A DNA stretch of 64,000 nt from Bacteroidales bacterium (GTDB lineage: Bacteria > Bacteroidota > Bacteroidia > Bacteroidales > Muribaculaceae), in NCBI GenBank assembly GCA_910575615.1, contig CAJTEX010000008.1:62001-126000 (forward strand), read 5' to 3'. The translations under genes were made by a program, and so were the position numbers. A model generated the notes under the pieces. It ran no database searches, was not told where the DNA came from, and saw only the letters and a program-made list of their open reading frames with translations. Position 1 is the stretch's first letter. Each line of letters begins with the position of its first letter. This document shows, in pieces, positions 6,730-16,147 of the stretch.

Positions 6730-7911
6730 ATGCAAAATAAAACGCTTTCGATACATAAGATTGTCCCGGCGATCGGACTTTTGCTTGCGCTCGGGGCTTG
6801 CTCACCCGGTCATTCAGACCACTCCGGCCATGAAAGCCACGACCATGAGCCTCATGCCCATCAGCCAGTGGCGGAGGATGACCATGGCGATGAGGGGCTG
6901 ATATTGCTTTCTCCCGTCCAGCTTGAAAAACTTGAGGTAGCGGCGGAGACAGTGTCGCCCGGGGAATTCTCCGAGATCGTGAAGGTCTCAGGTGAGATTT
7001 CCGCTATGCCCGGCTCCGAGGGGGCGGTGGCAGCCCGCCAGTCGGGAATCGTGAAGCTCGCTCCGGGCATATCAGCCGGCGTGACGGTCGCTGCCGGAAG
7101 GACGGTGGCCACGGTCTCGGCCAAGGGGATGAGCGGTGGCGACCCGAATGAGGCCGCGAGGGTGGCTTACAACGCCGCCAAACGTGAACTCGACCGTATC
7201 ACCCCGCTGCACAAAGAGGGGATAGTCTCGACCCGCGACTACAATGCCGCCTTGCAAAGAGTGGAGGAGACCCGGGCGGCTATGGGCGGAGGAGCTGCCG
7301 GCGGCTCGACCACGGCCACAGCTCCAGTCGGCGGAGTGATAACATCGGTCGATGTGGTTGACGGCCAGTATGTCGATGCCGGCCAGACGATAGCCTCCAT
7401 ATCGTCAAACAATGCCTTGACCCTGAGGGCCGACCTCCCGGAAAGTGCAGTCGGCAGGCTGGATGGGATATCCGACGCCCGTTTCCGCACGGCCTACTCC
7501 GATGATGTAATAGATGTGGTGGCATCAGGTGGCTGTATGCTCTCCAAGCCCACTGTCTCATCCGCGTCGGGAGGCTACATCCCGGTCTACTTCTCCATTC
7601 CGCGAACCAACGGGAACATCATCAACGGCACCTATTGCGAGGTGTATCTGCTTGGCGCGTCACGCGATGGTGTGCTGACTGTGGCCGAGGCGGCAGTCAG
7701 CGAGCAACAGGGTAGATATTTCGTGTATGTCGAGAAGTCGCCGGGCCACTATGAGAAGCGCCCGGTGGAGATAGGGCAGACAGACGGCACACGCCGTGAA
7801 GTTCTCTCCGGACTGCAGTCGGGAGAGCGGGTCGTCTGCAAAGGGATGACTTTTGTCAGGCTGGCGGAGACATCCGGGGTTGTGCCTGAGGGGCATTCCC
7901 ACTCTCATTGA
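6730..7911 (+). CDS. RND efflux periplasmic adaptor lipoprotein (CusB/CzcB type)
   Basis: A membrane-fusion protein linking an RND pump to its outer-membrane channel. From ATG 6730 it has 393 residues: a lipoprotein signal with lipobox LGAC (Cys about 24), then a His/Asp-rich stretch (about 26-60, HSDHSGHESHDHEPHAH) suited to metal binding. A barrel-sandwich hybrid follows (VAARQSGIVKL, then a short hairpin of about 50 residues), and then the beta-barrel and membrane-proximal domains. An earlier in-frame ATG at 6703 would put extra residues before the signal and sits too close to the -7 box. It is the first gene of a three-gene operon with the pump (47 bases downstream) and a TolC-like protein. 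Heavy-metal export is likely; which metal cannot be told. Confidence 0.88.
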   Translation: MQNKTLSIHKIVPAIGLLLALGACSPGHSDHSGHESHDHEPHAHQPVAEDDHGDEGLILLSPVQLEKLEVAAETVSPGEFSEIVKVSGEISAMPGSEGAVAARQSGIVKLAPGISAGVTVAAGRTVATVSAKGMSGGDPNEAARVAYNAAKRELDRITPLHKEGIVSTRDYNAALQRVEETRAAMGGGAAGGSTTATAPVGGVITSVDVVDGQYVDAGQTIASISSNNALTLRADLPESAVGRLDGISDARFRTAYSDDVIDVVASGGCMLSKPTVSSASGGYIPVYFSIPRTNGNIINGTYCEVYLLGASRDGVLTVAEAAVSEQQGRYFVYVEKSPGHYEKRPVEIGQTDGTRREVLSGLQSGERVVCKGMTFVRLAETSGVVPEGHSHSH

Positions 7912-7958
7912 CCGGATGCCTGCCCAAATAATGTCATACAAAAGAAACAGATCAGCTG

Positions 7959-10900
7959 ATGCTTGACCGTATAATCAGATTCTCGCTGCTCAACAGAGTA
8001 GTGATACTGGTGTTGGCCGCCGTCATCACCATAGCCGGATGTGTGGTGCTTACCCGCTCCGAGATAGATATATTCCCTGACTTGAACGCGCCGACAGTGG
8101 TGGTTATGACCGAAGCCCCTGGCCTTGCGCCGGAGGAGGTGGAGAAGCTTGTCACTTTCCCGGTCGAGACGGCCATGACCGGCTCAAATGGTGTCAGGCG
8201 CACCCGCTCCTCAAGTTCGACCGGATTCTCGGTGGTCTGGGTGGAGTTTGACTGGGGCACGGACATATACCGCGCCCGTCAGACCGTCGCCGAACGTCTC
8301 GCTACCGTAGGGGAGACGCTGCCACCCGGAGTCGGCACCCCTGTGATGGGGCCTCAGTCTTCAATCCTCGGGGAGATAATGATTGTGGGCCTTACCCCCG
8401 ACTCGACTTCGGTGCTTGACTTGCGCAATATCGTCGACCGTCAGATAAGCCGCCAGCTGCTGGCCACCCCCGGAGTGGCGCAGGTATCGGTAATTGGCGG
8501 AGAGGAGAGGGAGATGCAGATATGCCTCTCTCCGGAGAAGATGAAATTCCACGGGGTGACCCTCGCCGAGGTGCTTGAGGCTCTTGAGGGGAGCAACGAA
8601 AACGCCGCCGGAAGCGTGATGTACGCCCATGGCAATGAATACCTTGTCAAGGGGGCTGTCAACACTGCCTCGCCGGAAGAGGTGGCCGCCATCGCGCTGC
8701 CTTCCGGACAGGGACGCAACCTGCGGGTCGGAGATGTGGCCACGGTAAAGTTCGGAGGCAGCCTGCCGCGCATCGGCACCGCCTCGGTCAAAGGACGCGA
8801 GTCAGTGATACTGACCATCACCAAACAGCCCGGGACAGGCACAATCAGCCTGACCGGGGAGCTTGACCGCCAGATTGAGGAGCTGCGCAAGACCCTCCCC
8901 CCCGATGTCACAGTCTCGGCCGACATCTTCCGGCAGTCTGAGTTCATCGCCAATTCCATCAGCAATCTGCAGGCTTCGCTGCTCGAAGGGGCGCTGATGG
9001 TGATAATCGTCCTGTTTTTCTTCCTGATGAATCTCCGCACCACCTTCGTGTCGCTTGTGGCGCTCCCGCTGTCAATCATCATATCGGTAATCATATTGCG
9101 GGGCATGGGGGTGACAATCAACACTATGAGTCTGGGCGGCATTGCCATTGCCATCGGTTCGCTGGTTGATGACGCTATTGTGGATGTGGAGAATGTCTAC
9201 AAACGTCTGCGTGAGAACAGGCGGCTCCCCGAGCCACAACGTCGTGGCGTGGTGAGGGTGGTTTATGAAGCGTCAAAGGAGGTCAGGAAACCTATTTTCA
9301 ACTCCTCGCTCATCATAATCGCCAGCTTTCTCCCTCTGTTTTTCCTCTCCGGAATGGAGGGGCGTATGCTGATTCCGCTCGGGGTGGCCTTCATAGTCGC
9401 CCTGGCGGCCTCGACCGTGGTCGCCCTGACACTTACCCCTGTGCTTTGCTCATATCTGCTCGGCTCAGGCAAGGATAATGCGTCACTGGCCAAGGAGCCG
9501 AAGCTGACCGCCAGGATGAAGAAATCCTACAGCCGCGCGCTCACCTGGTGTCTGCGCCGGCCGGCCGTCGTAATCGGCTCCGTGGCTGTGCTTTTCATCG
9601 GGTCACTGGTGATGTTCTTCAACCTCGGGCGCAGCTTCCTGCCCAATTTCAACGAGGGTTCTCTCACCATCAATGTCTCCACTTTGCCTGGCATCTCCCT
9701 GGAGGAGAGCGACCGCATAGGGCGCATGGCCGAGGAGATAATACTGTCAGTGCCTGAGGTGCATACCGTGGCCCGCAAGACCGGCCGTGCCGAACTTGAC
9801 GAGCATTCCCTCGGGGTCAATGTCTCTGAGATAGAAGCTCCGTACAGGCTTGATGGCAGGTCGCGCCGCGAGATGGTGGCCGACCTGCGCGGAAAGCTCT
9901 CGGTGATTCCGGGCGCGAGCATAGAGATTGGTCAGCCGATTTCCCACCGCATAGACGCTATGCTGTCGGGCACAGAGGCGCAGATTGCGATAAAGATTTT
10001 CGGCCCTGACCTCAACCGGCTCTATTCCATCGGGCAGTCGGTGCGCGAGGTGGTAAACGGTGTCGACGGCGTGGTGGATGTCAATGTGGAGCAGCAGATC
10101 GAGCGCCCCCAGATAGAGATTGTACCCCGTCGCGAGATGCTTGCCCGTTACGGGGTGGCTATGAACCGCTTCTCGGAATTTGTGGATGTGGCCCTGGCAG
10201 GCCGGCAGGTGTCGCAGGTGTATGAGGATGGTTATCCCGCGCCGCTGACCGTCAGGTTTGAGTCATCCTCGGATGTCTCGGTCGATGGATTGCGCAGTTT
10301 GCCGGTAGACACCCGCGAAGGTAAAGTGCCGCTCGGACTGCTCGCTGATGTGAGGTCTGTCACAGGGCCTAACACCATCAACAGGGAGAACGCCGCCCGC
10401 CGGCTTGTGGTTTCGGCCAACGTCGATGGTCGTGACCTGCGCGGAGTGGTCAATGAGATAAGCCGTGAGGTGGCTGAAAAGGTGGAGATGCCTCAAGGCT
10501 ACCAAGTCCGTTACAGCGGCCAGTTTGAGAGTGAGGCGGCTGCTTCGCGCACCCTCGCGCTGACATCGTTGCTGGCCCTGGCGATCATCCTGATGCTTCT
10601 CTACGGAGAGTTCCGCGATTTCAAGGAGTCATTGGTGATACTTATAAACATGCCGCTGGCAATGATTGGCGGGGTGGTTATGCTCATAGTCACCGGTGGC
10701 GAACTCAACATACCGGCCATCATCGGGTTCATATCCCTGCTTGGAATCTCCACACGCAACGGCATGCTGCTCATATCGCGTTACAATCATCTTAGGGATG
10801 AGGGCATGGGGCTGAACGAACGTATCGCCGCAGGCTCCGCCGACCGCCTGCTTCCCATCGTGATGACCGCCTTGACCTCTGCTCTCGCCCTGATACCCCT

Positions 10901-11093
10901 CGCGCTGCGTGGCAATGAGCCGGGCAATGAGATACAGAGTCCGCTCGCCATAGTGATTCTCGGCGGTCTGGTTTCATCCACCGCGTTGAACATATTCGTG
11001 GTGCCGATTCTTTACCGTTTCATAAACCGGAGAAAAAGTCGTAACTTTGCCACCTCAACCCATAACCCTGTCATAGATGAACTTGTTGACTGA
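7959..11093 (+). CDS. Heavy-metal efflux RND pump (CusA/CzcA family)
   Basis: A 1044-residue inner-membrane proton-driven exporter, full length for the HME-RND family. It has the standard plan of twelve membrane segments: one near the N-terminus, blocks at about 340-540 and 860-1030, and two large periplasmic loops. The TM4 proton-relay motif reads GSLVDDAIVDVENVYKR. This resembles CusA-type pumps, but the equivalent of the CusA methionine in GRAE...M is not obvious (GRAELDEHSLGVNVSE here), so copper/silver specificity is not supported. The stop overlaps the next gene by 17 bases, and a -7 promoter box is embedded in the last codons. The preceding adaptor and following channel complete a tripartite pump. 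Confidence 0.9.
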   Translation: MLDRIIRFSLLNRVVILVLAAVITIAGCVVLTRSEIDIFPDLNAPTVVVMTEAPGLAPEEVEKLVTFPVETAMTGSNGVRRTRSSSSTGFSVVWVEFDWGTDIYRARQTVAERLATVGETLPPGVGTPVMGPQSSILGEIMIVGLTPDSTSVLDLRNIVDRQISRQLLATPGVAQVSVIGGEEREMQICLSPEKMKFHGVTLAEVLEALEGSNENAAGSVMYAHGNEYLVKGAVNTASPEEVAAIALPSGQGRNLRVGDVATVKFGGSLPRIGTASVKGRESVILTITKQPGTGTISLTGELDRQIEELRKTLPPDVTVSADIFRQSEFIANSISNLQASLLEGALMVIIVLFFFLMNLRTTFVSLVALPLSIIISVIILRGMGVTINTMSLGGIAIAIGSLVDDAIVDVENVYKRLRENRRLPEPQRRGVVRVVYEASKEVRKPIFNSSLIIIASFLPLFFLSGMEGRMLIPLGVAFIVALAASTVVALTLTPVLCSYLLGSGKDNASLAKEPKLTARMKKSYSRALTWCLRRPAVVIGSVAVLFIGSLVMFFNLGRSFLPNFNEGSLTINVSTLPGISLEESDRIGRMAEEIILSVPEVHTVARKTGRAELDEHSLGVNVSEIEAPYRLDGRSRREMVADLRGKLSVIPGASIEIGQPISHRIDAMLSGTEAQIAIKIFGPDLNRLYSIGQSVREVVNGVDGVVDVNVEQQIERPQIEIVPRREMLARYGVAMNRFSEFVDVALAGRQVSQVYEDGYPAPLTVRFESSSDVSVDGLRSLPVDTREGKVPLGLLADVRSVTGPNTINRENAARRLVVSANVDGRDLRGVVNEISREVAEKVEMPQGYQVRYSGQFESEAAASRTLALTSLLALAIILMLLYGEFRDFKESLVILINMPLAMIGGVVMLIVTGGELNIPAIIGFISLLGISTRNGMLLISRYNHLRDEGMGLNERIAAGSADRLLPIVMTALTSALALIPLALRGNEPGNEIQSPLAIVILGGLVSSTALNIFVVPILYRFINRRKSRNFATSTHNPVIDELVD
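11042..11049 (+). promoter_or_regulatory. Possible internal promoter for the TolC-like gene
   Basis: TAACTTTG lies inside the 3-prime end of the pump gene, 28 bases before the ATG of the TolC-like gene. There is no TTG at -33, so this is a -7 match only. Confidence 0.35.
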
Positions 11094-12309
11094 CCGCCTC
11101 AGACCATTCGCATTCGGGATGGCTGCCATTGCCACGTCATTTGGAGTGGCCGCCTCCCAGCCTGATTTCATGACAATCGCCTCACTGCTCGCCTCAAGAC
11201 TCGATTCGGGATTGGCCGAATCCGCCGCTCTTGCGGCCGAGCGGTCAGCAATGAAGGCCGAGGTCGCCCCGTCTGATCCAGAAGTGGAATTTGAATATCT
11301 TTGGCCGTCGTCGGCAGGCGAAGCCAACCGCTGGTCGGCAGGAGTCAGCCAGGAATTGCCTGACTTCCGCAAGATGAGCGCCACACGACGTGTGGCCAGG
11401 GCGATTGATTCGCTTGATGTGATACAGCGGCGAGCCGCCGAGTCTGAGGCGCTTTATGAGGCTGAGCAGAGATTGATTTCCCTTATCGGCGCGCGACGCG
11501 AGCTGGCCATGCTCCAGGAAATCCATGAGAATTTCGATTCGCTAACGGTTTCTTACACCCGGGCGTGGGAAAAAGGGGAGGTGACGATTCTTGATCTCAA
11601 CAAGATAAAGATAGAGCATGCCAGGGCTTCGGCCGCTGACCGGGAGGCCCAGGGAAAGGTCGCCGCGCTCGAGGCTGAGATAATAGCCCTCTCAGGCTGG
11701 GAGATTGCAGACGACCAGCTTTCAGAGCTGATTGATTATCCGATGTACAGTTTTCCGGTCGATGACCATGGATGCCGCCCCGAGGAGGGGATGATGGAAC
11801 CGGTGGTCAGGAAATCTGCCCGTTTCAGGCTTCTTGAGGCCCGGGAGAAAGTCGCCGCCGAGAAAATCAATCTTGCCTCCAAGGAACGTTTCCCGAAGTT
11901 GTCTTTGGGATATGTGCATGCCTTTGAGGATGGAAATCATTTCAACGGTCTGTCGGCCTCAATGTCGCTGCCGGTGTTTTCAAGGAAATCGTCTAAGGTC
12001 GCCGCGATGGCTGAGGAGACGGCTATGAAAATGGAGAACACGGTGAAGATGAATGAGATGATAGCGTCGGCCAATGCTGATTGTGCCCGTGCCCATATGC
12101 TTCAGCGCCAGCTTGCCATGCTTGGCCCGGCGGTTGAGAACACCAATAATTTCAGGTTGTTGAAAATGGCTCTTGAGGGCGGGGAGATTTCCCTGTTGGA
12201 ATACCTGCAGGAGACGAGCTATTTCGTTGATGCGGCACGTGAATACAACGCCGCCCGGCTGGAATACGCGCTTGTCCTCGCCTCACTTGCCAGATGGTCT
12301 GACAAGTAG
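11077..12309 (+). CDS. TolC-family outer-membrane channel of the metal efflux pump (CzcC/CusC type)
   Basis: A 410-residue outer-membrane efflux protein with a cleavable-looking signal peptide (about 1-27) and two long repeats rich in Ala, Glu and Lys helices, as in the OEP family. Examples are ALYEAEQRLISLIGARREL and, in the second half, AARLEYALVLASLARW near the C-terminus. It has no lipobox. The start overlaps the end of the pump gene by 17 bases, consistent with translational coupling. The 3-prime end overlaps the convergent methyltransferase gene by 27 bases. It forms the exit duct for the adaptor and RND pump encoded upstream. Confidence 0.85.
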   Translation: MNLLTDRLRPFAFGMAAIATSFGVAASQPDFMTIASLLASRLDSGLAESAALAAERSAMKAEVAPSDPEVEFEYLWPSSAGEANRWSAGVSQELPDFRKMSATRRVARAIDSLDVIQRRAAESEALYEAEQRLISLIGARRELAMLQEIHENFDSLTVSYTRAWEKGEVTILDLNKIKIEHARASAADREAQGKVAALEAEIIALSGWEIADDQLSELIDYPMYSFPVDDHGCRPEEGMMEPVVRKSARFRLLEAREKVAAEKINLASKERFPKLSLGYVHAFEDGNHFNGLSASMSLPVFSRKSSKVAAMAEETAMKMENTVKMNEMIASANADCARAHMLQRQLAMLGPAVENTNNFRLLKMALEGGEISLLEYLQETSYFVDAAREYNAARLEYALVLASLARWSDK

Positions 12310-13545
12310 CAGCATAGGGGTGTCGCCATTGGCTGACGCCACAGTCAGGGCGTAGAGCCTCAGGTCTCCCCCAGGTTTTATCTTCAGCCGTTTGCGCAGG
12401 CTGTCTGATGTGAATCCCTTCAGGTTCCTGACCACGATGTCGGCTTTGTCGACACTGCGCGCCATAAGTTTCAGGTTGGACGATGTGAACGGAAGGGCCT
12501 GCTCGATGACATACTTGGTGCCGGGGAAATCTTCGGCGGCTTGCCGCTGGTCATCCCCTGTGGCCGCTGACAGGAGATAGAGATGGGTGTTGGGGTGTAG
12601 CGCCGTGACGGGGAATCGCCGACCGAGCAGATTGAACGGGGCCGCCTTCATTGTGGCGGCTGACGGTTCAAACAGGCAGTCGCCCGCTTCGGGCATATGG
12701 TCAAGTAGCGGCCTGCGCTCCTCCGCGTCCTGGCATTCGGCGCGCTCCTCCGGCAATGTGAAAGAGAACTGTCGCAGCTCCCCTTTGACCAAACGGTCAA
12801 TCACAATAACCGGAGCCGTCGCCGCGTCTTTGGAGAAATCCACTATGGCCAACAACTCCTTGCATTCGTTGCCCTCCTCCACGATATGCAGCTGGGATAT
12901 GCCAGGCAGGTCGCGCAGGGTCTGGGTCACATCAAGCATCGGGGATAGTTTGGCCATCAGGCGACATGATTTGCGCTGTATCAGCGGAAGGATTTCAATC
13001 AGGTCGGGCTGGCAGTCATGGAGATTGTAGAGCCGCTGGCCTTCACAACCACGGCGTGCCGGGTCTATGAACACGAGGTCGTAAGCCGGGCCGTCATACC
13101 CCCTGAGGTACTCCACCGAATCGCCGAGTCTGACCTCGACGTTGGGGAATCCAAGGAAATTCACTTTGGCCGCCGCGACCAGCTCCTCACGCAGGTCGAA
13201 ACCGAGAATACGGCGTGTCGGGTCCATGGCCATCATCCGGGCATCCATGCCAAGGCCGAATGTCATGTCGAGAACCGAAGAGGCGTTGCGCGCGAGGTTG
13301 GCATGCAGCAACGCTATCCGGGCCGATGTTGCCTGCTGGGCCGACACTTCGAGGGGAATCACCGACGGGGTCAGGTCTGAGTCCTCGGCGAGCTTGAATT
13401 TGCGGCTTTTCTTCAAGGCGGATATGTTGTCGATGGCATATCGTATCCATGGGCGCGTGTCGCCATGATGGCGCAGCCTGAGCCTGGCCGGGTCTTCCCC
13501 GGCGTTGGCCTTGACAAAATCGAGATATTCCTTGTCAAAATCCAT
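12283..13545 (-). CDS. Class I SAM-dependent methyltransferase with THUMP-like domain
   Basis: A 420-residue cytoplasmic protein. The central Rossmann methyltransferase domain (about 90-240) shows a SAM-binding loop VLDMTFGLGMDA, the acidic strand end ILGFDLREE, and a VFIDPARRG motif in the catalytic position, a pattern typical of this Bacteroidetes family. The C-terminal region (about 250-415) matches the THUMP-like module that accompanies it. Substrate is unknown; RNA is a reasonable guess given the THUMP-like part and the preceding smpB gene, 23 bases upstream. It is the last gene of the Yip1-like, smpB, methyltransferase operon. Confidence 0.75.
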   Translation of the reverse strand: MDFDKEYLDFVKANAGEDPARLRLRHHGDTRPWIRYAIDNISALKKSRKFKLAEDSDLTPSVIPLEVSAQQATSARIALLHANLARNASSVLDMTFGLGMDARMMAMDPTRRILGFDLREELVAAAKVNFLGFPNVEVRLGDSVEYLRGYDGPAYDLVFIDPARRGCEGQRLYNLHDCQPDLIEILPLIQRKSCRLMAKLSPMLDVTQTLRDLPGISQLHIVEEGNECKELLAIVDFSKDAATAPVIVIDRLVKGELRQFSFTLPEERAECQDAEERRPLLDHMPEAGDCLFEPSAATMKAAPFNLLGRRFPVTALHPNTHLYLLSAATGDDQRQAAEDFPGTKYVIEQALPFTSSNLKLMARSVDKADIVVRNLKGFTSDSLRKRLKIKPGGDLRLYALTVASANGDTPMLLLVRPSGK

Positions 13546-13568
13546 AGGTGTCGGCCTTTGGGTTGGAT

Positions 13569-14021
13569 TTATTTCTGGAAGAAGCGGGCCATCGCGCGGC
13601 TGTCTTCGCGCTCCTTTATCGACTGGCGTTTGTCATATTCTTTCTTGCCTCGCCCGATGCCGATTACGAGTTTTGCATAGCCTCGGTCGCTGATGAAAAG
13701 CCTCAGCGGCACGATCGTGAACCCGCTCTCTTTGCCGTTCTTCTCTATCTGCCGTATTTCCTTCTTGTTGAGCAGAAGTTTGCGGTCGCGGCGTTCGGTG
13801 TGGTTGTTGTATGTGCCGTAGAAATATTCGGCGATGTACATGTTTTTCACCCAGACCTCGCCGTTGTTGACGTAGCAGAATGTGTCGACCAGGGAGGCTT
13901 TCCCCTGGCGGATGGATTTAATCTCAGTGCCTGTCAGCACGAGTCCGGCTGTGAATGTGTCGCCGATGGCATAGTCGAATGTCGCGCGGCGGTTTTTTAT
14001 GTTGACTTCCTTGAATTTCAT
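13569..14021 (-). CDS. smpB: SsrA-binding protein SmpB
   Basis: A 150-residue protein that binds tmRNA and guides it into stalled ribosomes for trans-translation. Hallmarks visible: [24 protein letters not shown]-type beta-barrel start, [30 protein letters not shown], and a basic C-terminal tail with [19 protein letters not shown]. Length is normal. The ssrA RNA gene itself is not seen in this window. It lies between the Yip1-like gene (45 bases upstream) and the methyltransferase in one minus-strand operon. Confidence 0.95.
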   Translation of the reverse strand: MKFKEVNIKNRRATFDYAIGDTFTAGLVLTGTEIKSIRQGKASLVDTFCYVNNGEVWVKNMYIAEYFYGTYNNHTERRDRKLLLNKKEIRQIEKNGKESGFTIVPLRLFISDRGYAKLVIGIGRGKKEYDKRQSIKEREDSRAMARFFQK

Positions 14022-14066
14022 ATCTAACAGGAGAGTGTTGGTTTTATGTCAGGCCCTTGACCGGGG

Positions 14067-14645
14067 TCAGACAAGGATGTTGAACAGGAAACTCAGCCCG
14101 TAGACCGCGCCGAGGACCGACGCTGAGGCCATGAGCATGAACGGGCCGATGCTGCGCTCGGGAATCCCTATGAAGTCGCCCCCTTTCCATATGATGAAGA
14201 TGACGTAGAATGGCAGGAACTGTATAAGGGCGAGCCTGATTTTTATGACGTTACCAAGCAGGAATATAAGGGATATGACCGATATGCAGTACAACACCAT
14301 TATGGCGTCGCGGCGCTGGTCGGGCTGCTCCCCGTCGCCGAGCAGGCGTGGCATCATCCATGAGAAGACATACACCGCCAGGTGGTATGACAGGAAGAGG
14401 GAGAAGAACTCGATTATGGCCATCTGCAGGGCACCGAGAAAGTCGGGCCCCCCGTCAAACAGCATTCTTGTGAACGATGTGGCCGAACAGATGGCGATCA
14501 GCGGGAGAAAACAGCGGGTGTAGAGTCGGCGTATGTCAATCTTGCCGCGGCGTCCGTCGCTGCGGTAGTCATCCTCCTCAAGATCCTCCCAGCCTTTCTG
14601 GGGGGAGAAGACAAGCTGTATGATGTTTCCCAGGAATTTAAGCAT
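14067..14645 (-). CDS. Yip1-family-like integral membrane protein
   Basis: A 192-residue protein with a short N-terminal segment (FLGNIIQLVFSPQKGWEDL) followed by about five hydrophobic segments, as in bacterial YIP1-domain proteins. These are inner-membrane proteins of unclear function. I use ATG 14645 instead of the more distal ATG 14684, because the sequence between them contains a clean -7 promoter box (14654-14661) only 8 bases before this ATG. That spacing implies a leaderless or nearly leaderless transcript. It heads the operon with smpB. Confidence 0.7.
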   Translation of the reverse strand: MLKFLGNIIQLVFSPQKGWEDLEEDDYRSDGRRGKIDIRRLYTRCFLPLIAICSATSFTRMLFDGGPDFLGALQMAIIEFFSLFLSYHLAVYVFSWMMPRLLGDGEQPDQRRDAIMVLYCISVISLIFLLGNVIKIRLALIQFLPFYVIFIIWKGGDFIGIPERSIGPFMLMASASVLGAVYGLSFLFNILV

Positions 14646-14653
14646 AAGTGTTG

Positions 14654-14661
14654 CAAAGTTA
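14654..14661 (-). promoter_or_regulatory. Promoter -7 box of the Yip1-like/smpB operon
   Basis: Minus strand TAACTTTG ends 8 bases before the chosen ATG. Transcription should start at or next to the start codon. Confidence 0.55.
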
Positions 14662-14749
14662 CTAATTTTTTCTGATAAACACATCCGGGGTGCCGGTTGT
14701 TAGATTATAAAATCGAGGGAGAAGAGAAATTAAACAAACAGCATCCGTT

Positions 14750-16147
14750 ATGAGTCTGACAGACAATGAATTCACCCGTAGGAAAAGGGTTGTCGTGATT
14801 GGCGGAGGTTTCGCCGGTCTTAATTTTGTCAAGCATCTCGACCCTGACGCTTTTGATGTCACGCTGGTCGACCGCAACAATTACCATAGCTTTCCGCCGC
14901 TGTTTTACCAGGTGGCGTCGTCGGGCCTTGACCCCGCGAGCATCTGTTTCCCGTTGCGTCGCGAGCTGCGCAAGCGTCATGGCCGCCGTGTCCGTTTCAG
15001 CATGGGACGGGCGGAGGAGATTGACACTGTCGGTCACCGCGTGATTACTCCGCTTGAGGAGATTCCATATGACATCCTTGTGGTGGCGGCCGGAACCACC
15101 AATAATTTCTTCAATATGGGTTATCTGGCCGAGAGTGTCTACACGATGAAGTCAACGGCCGAGGCTTTGCGGTGCCGCAACGACATACTGGCGTTGCTTG
15201 AGCGGGCTTCGATTGCCACCTCTTCTGAGGAGCGTCGCCGTCTGCTCGATTTCGTGGTGATTGGCGGAGGCCCAACCGGGGTGGAAATCGCCGGGGCGAT
15301 AGGGGAGATGAAGCGTTATGTGCTTCCGCGCGAATATCCTCTGATATCCCAGGATGAGATGTCGATAACCATTGTGGAGGGATCAGACCGGCTGCTCCAC
15401 ACCATGTCGGAGGACGCGTCGGCAGCTGCCCTAAGATCCCTGGAATCGCTAATGGTAAATGTAAGGCTTGGCACCAACATGAAGGAGTATGACCCAGACA
15501 GGAACCGGGTGGTTCTCGCCGACGGCACTCAGCTTGATGCCTCTATGGTGATATGGACAGCCGGGGTGACAGCCACATCATTCCGATGGAAAACCTCAGC
15601 GGGAGAGGAGGGGGATGGAAGCGCGGCCGTTGCGCATCCATCATTTGTCGGACATGGCGGACGGCTGATGACCGACACCGGATGCCGGGTCACAGGGCTT
15701 GAGGATGTCTATGCCCTTGGCGACATTTCCATCATGTCGGGCGACCCTGCGTTTCCGGCGGGGCATCCCCAGCTGGCGCAGGTTGCGTTGCAGCAGGGAA
15801 GGCTCCTCGCCCGCAATCTGAATGCCTTGTCCGCCGGGAAAGCTTCCAAAGTCAAGGAATTCAGGTATGATGACAAGGGCTCTATGGCAACGGTTGGCCG
15901 CAACAGGGCGGTGGTTGACTTGAAGCATCTCCGCTTCCACGGTTTCGCTGCCTGGATGGTATGGATGTTTATCCATCTCATATCCATACTTGGCATGAGA
16001 AACAAGATTACCGTGCTGGTCAACTGGATATGGGCCTATTTCAACTATTCCACCTCTTTGAGGCTGTTGATAATGCCCTCCAGGCGTCCTGACAACAATG
16101 ACCTCGGGGCGTTCAGCGGCAAGGACGGTTCATCGGGCGACAGCTGA
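14750..16147 (+). CDS. Type II NADH:quinone oxidoreductase (NDH-2 family)
   Basis: A 465-residue flavoprotein with two dinucleotide-binding motifs: VVVIGGGFAGLNFVKHL near residue 13 for FAD and FVVIGGGPTGVEIAGAI near residue 170 for NADH. The EDVYALGDI-type FAD motif is also present (about residue 325). The C-terminal region has hydrophobic segments (about 395-440) for membrane association, as in NDH-2 enzymes that pass electrons from NADH to menaquinone without pumping protons. Size is normal. The gene stands alone on the plus strand. Its last 18 bases overlap the convergent fmt gene. Confidence 0.88.
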   Translation: MSLTDNEFTRRKRVVVIGGGFAGLNFVKHLDPDAFDVTLVDRNNYHSFPPLFYQVASSGLDPASICFPLRRELRKRHGRRVRFSMGRAEEIDTVGHRVITPLEEIPYDILVVAAGTTNNFFNMGYLAESVYTMKSTAEALRCRNDILALLERASIATSSEERRRLLDFVVIGGGPTGVEIAGAIGEMKRYVLPREYPLISQDEMSITIVEGSDRLLHTMSEDASAAALRSLESLMVNVRLGTNMKEYDPDRNRVVLADGTQLDASMVIWTAGVTATSFRWKTSAGEEGDGSAAVAHPSFVGHGGRLMTDTGCRVTGLEDVYALGDISIMSGDPAFPAGHPQLAQVALQQGRLLARNLNALSAGKASKVKEFRYDDKGSMATVGRNRAVVDLKHLRFHGFAAWMVWMFIHLISILGMRNKITVLVNWIWAYFNYSTSLRLLIMPSRRPDNNDLGAFSGKDGSSGDS

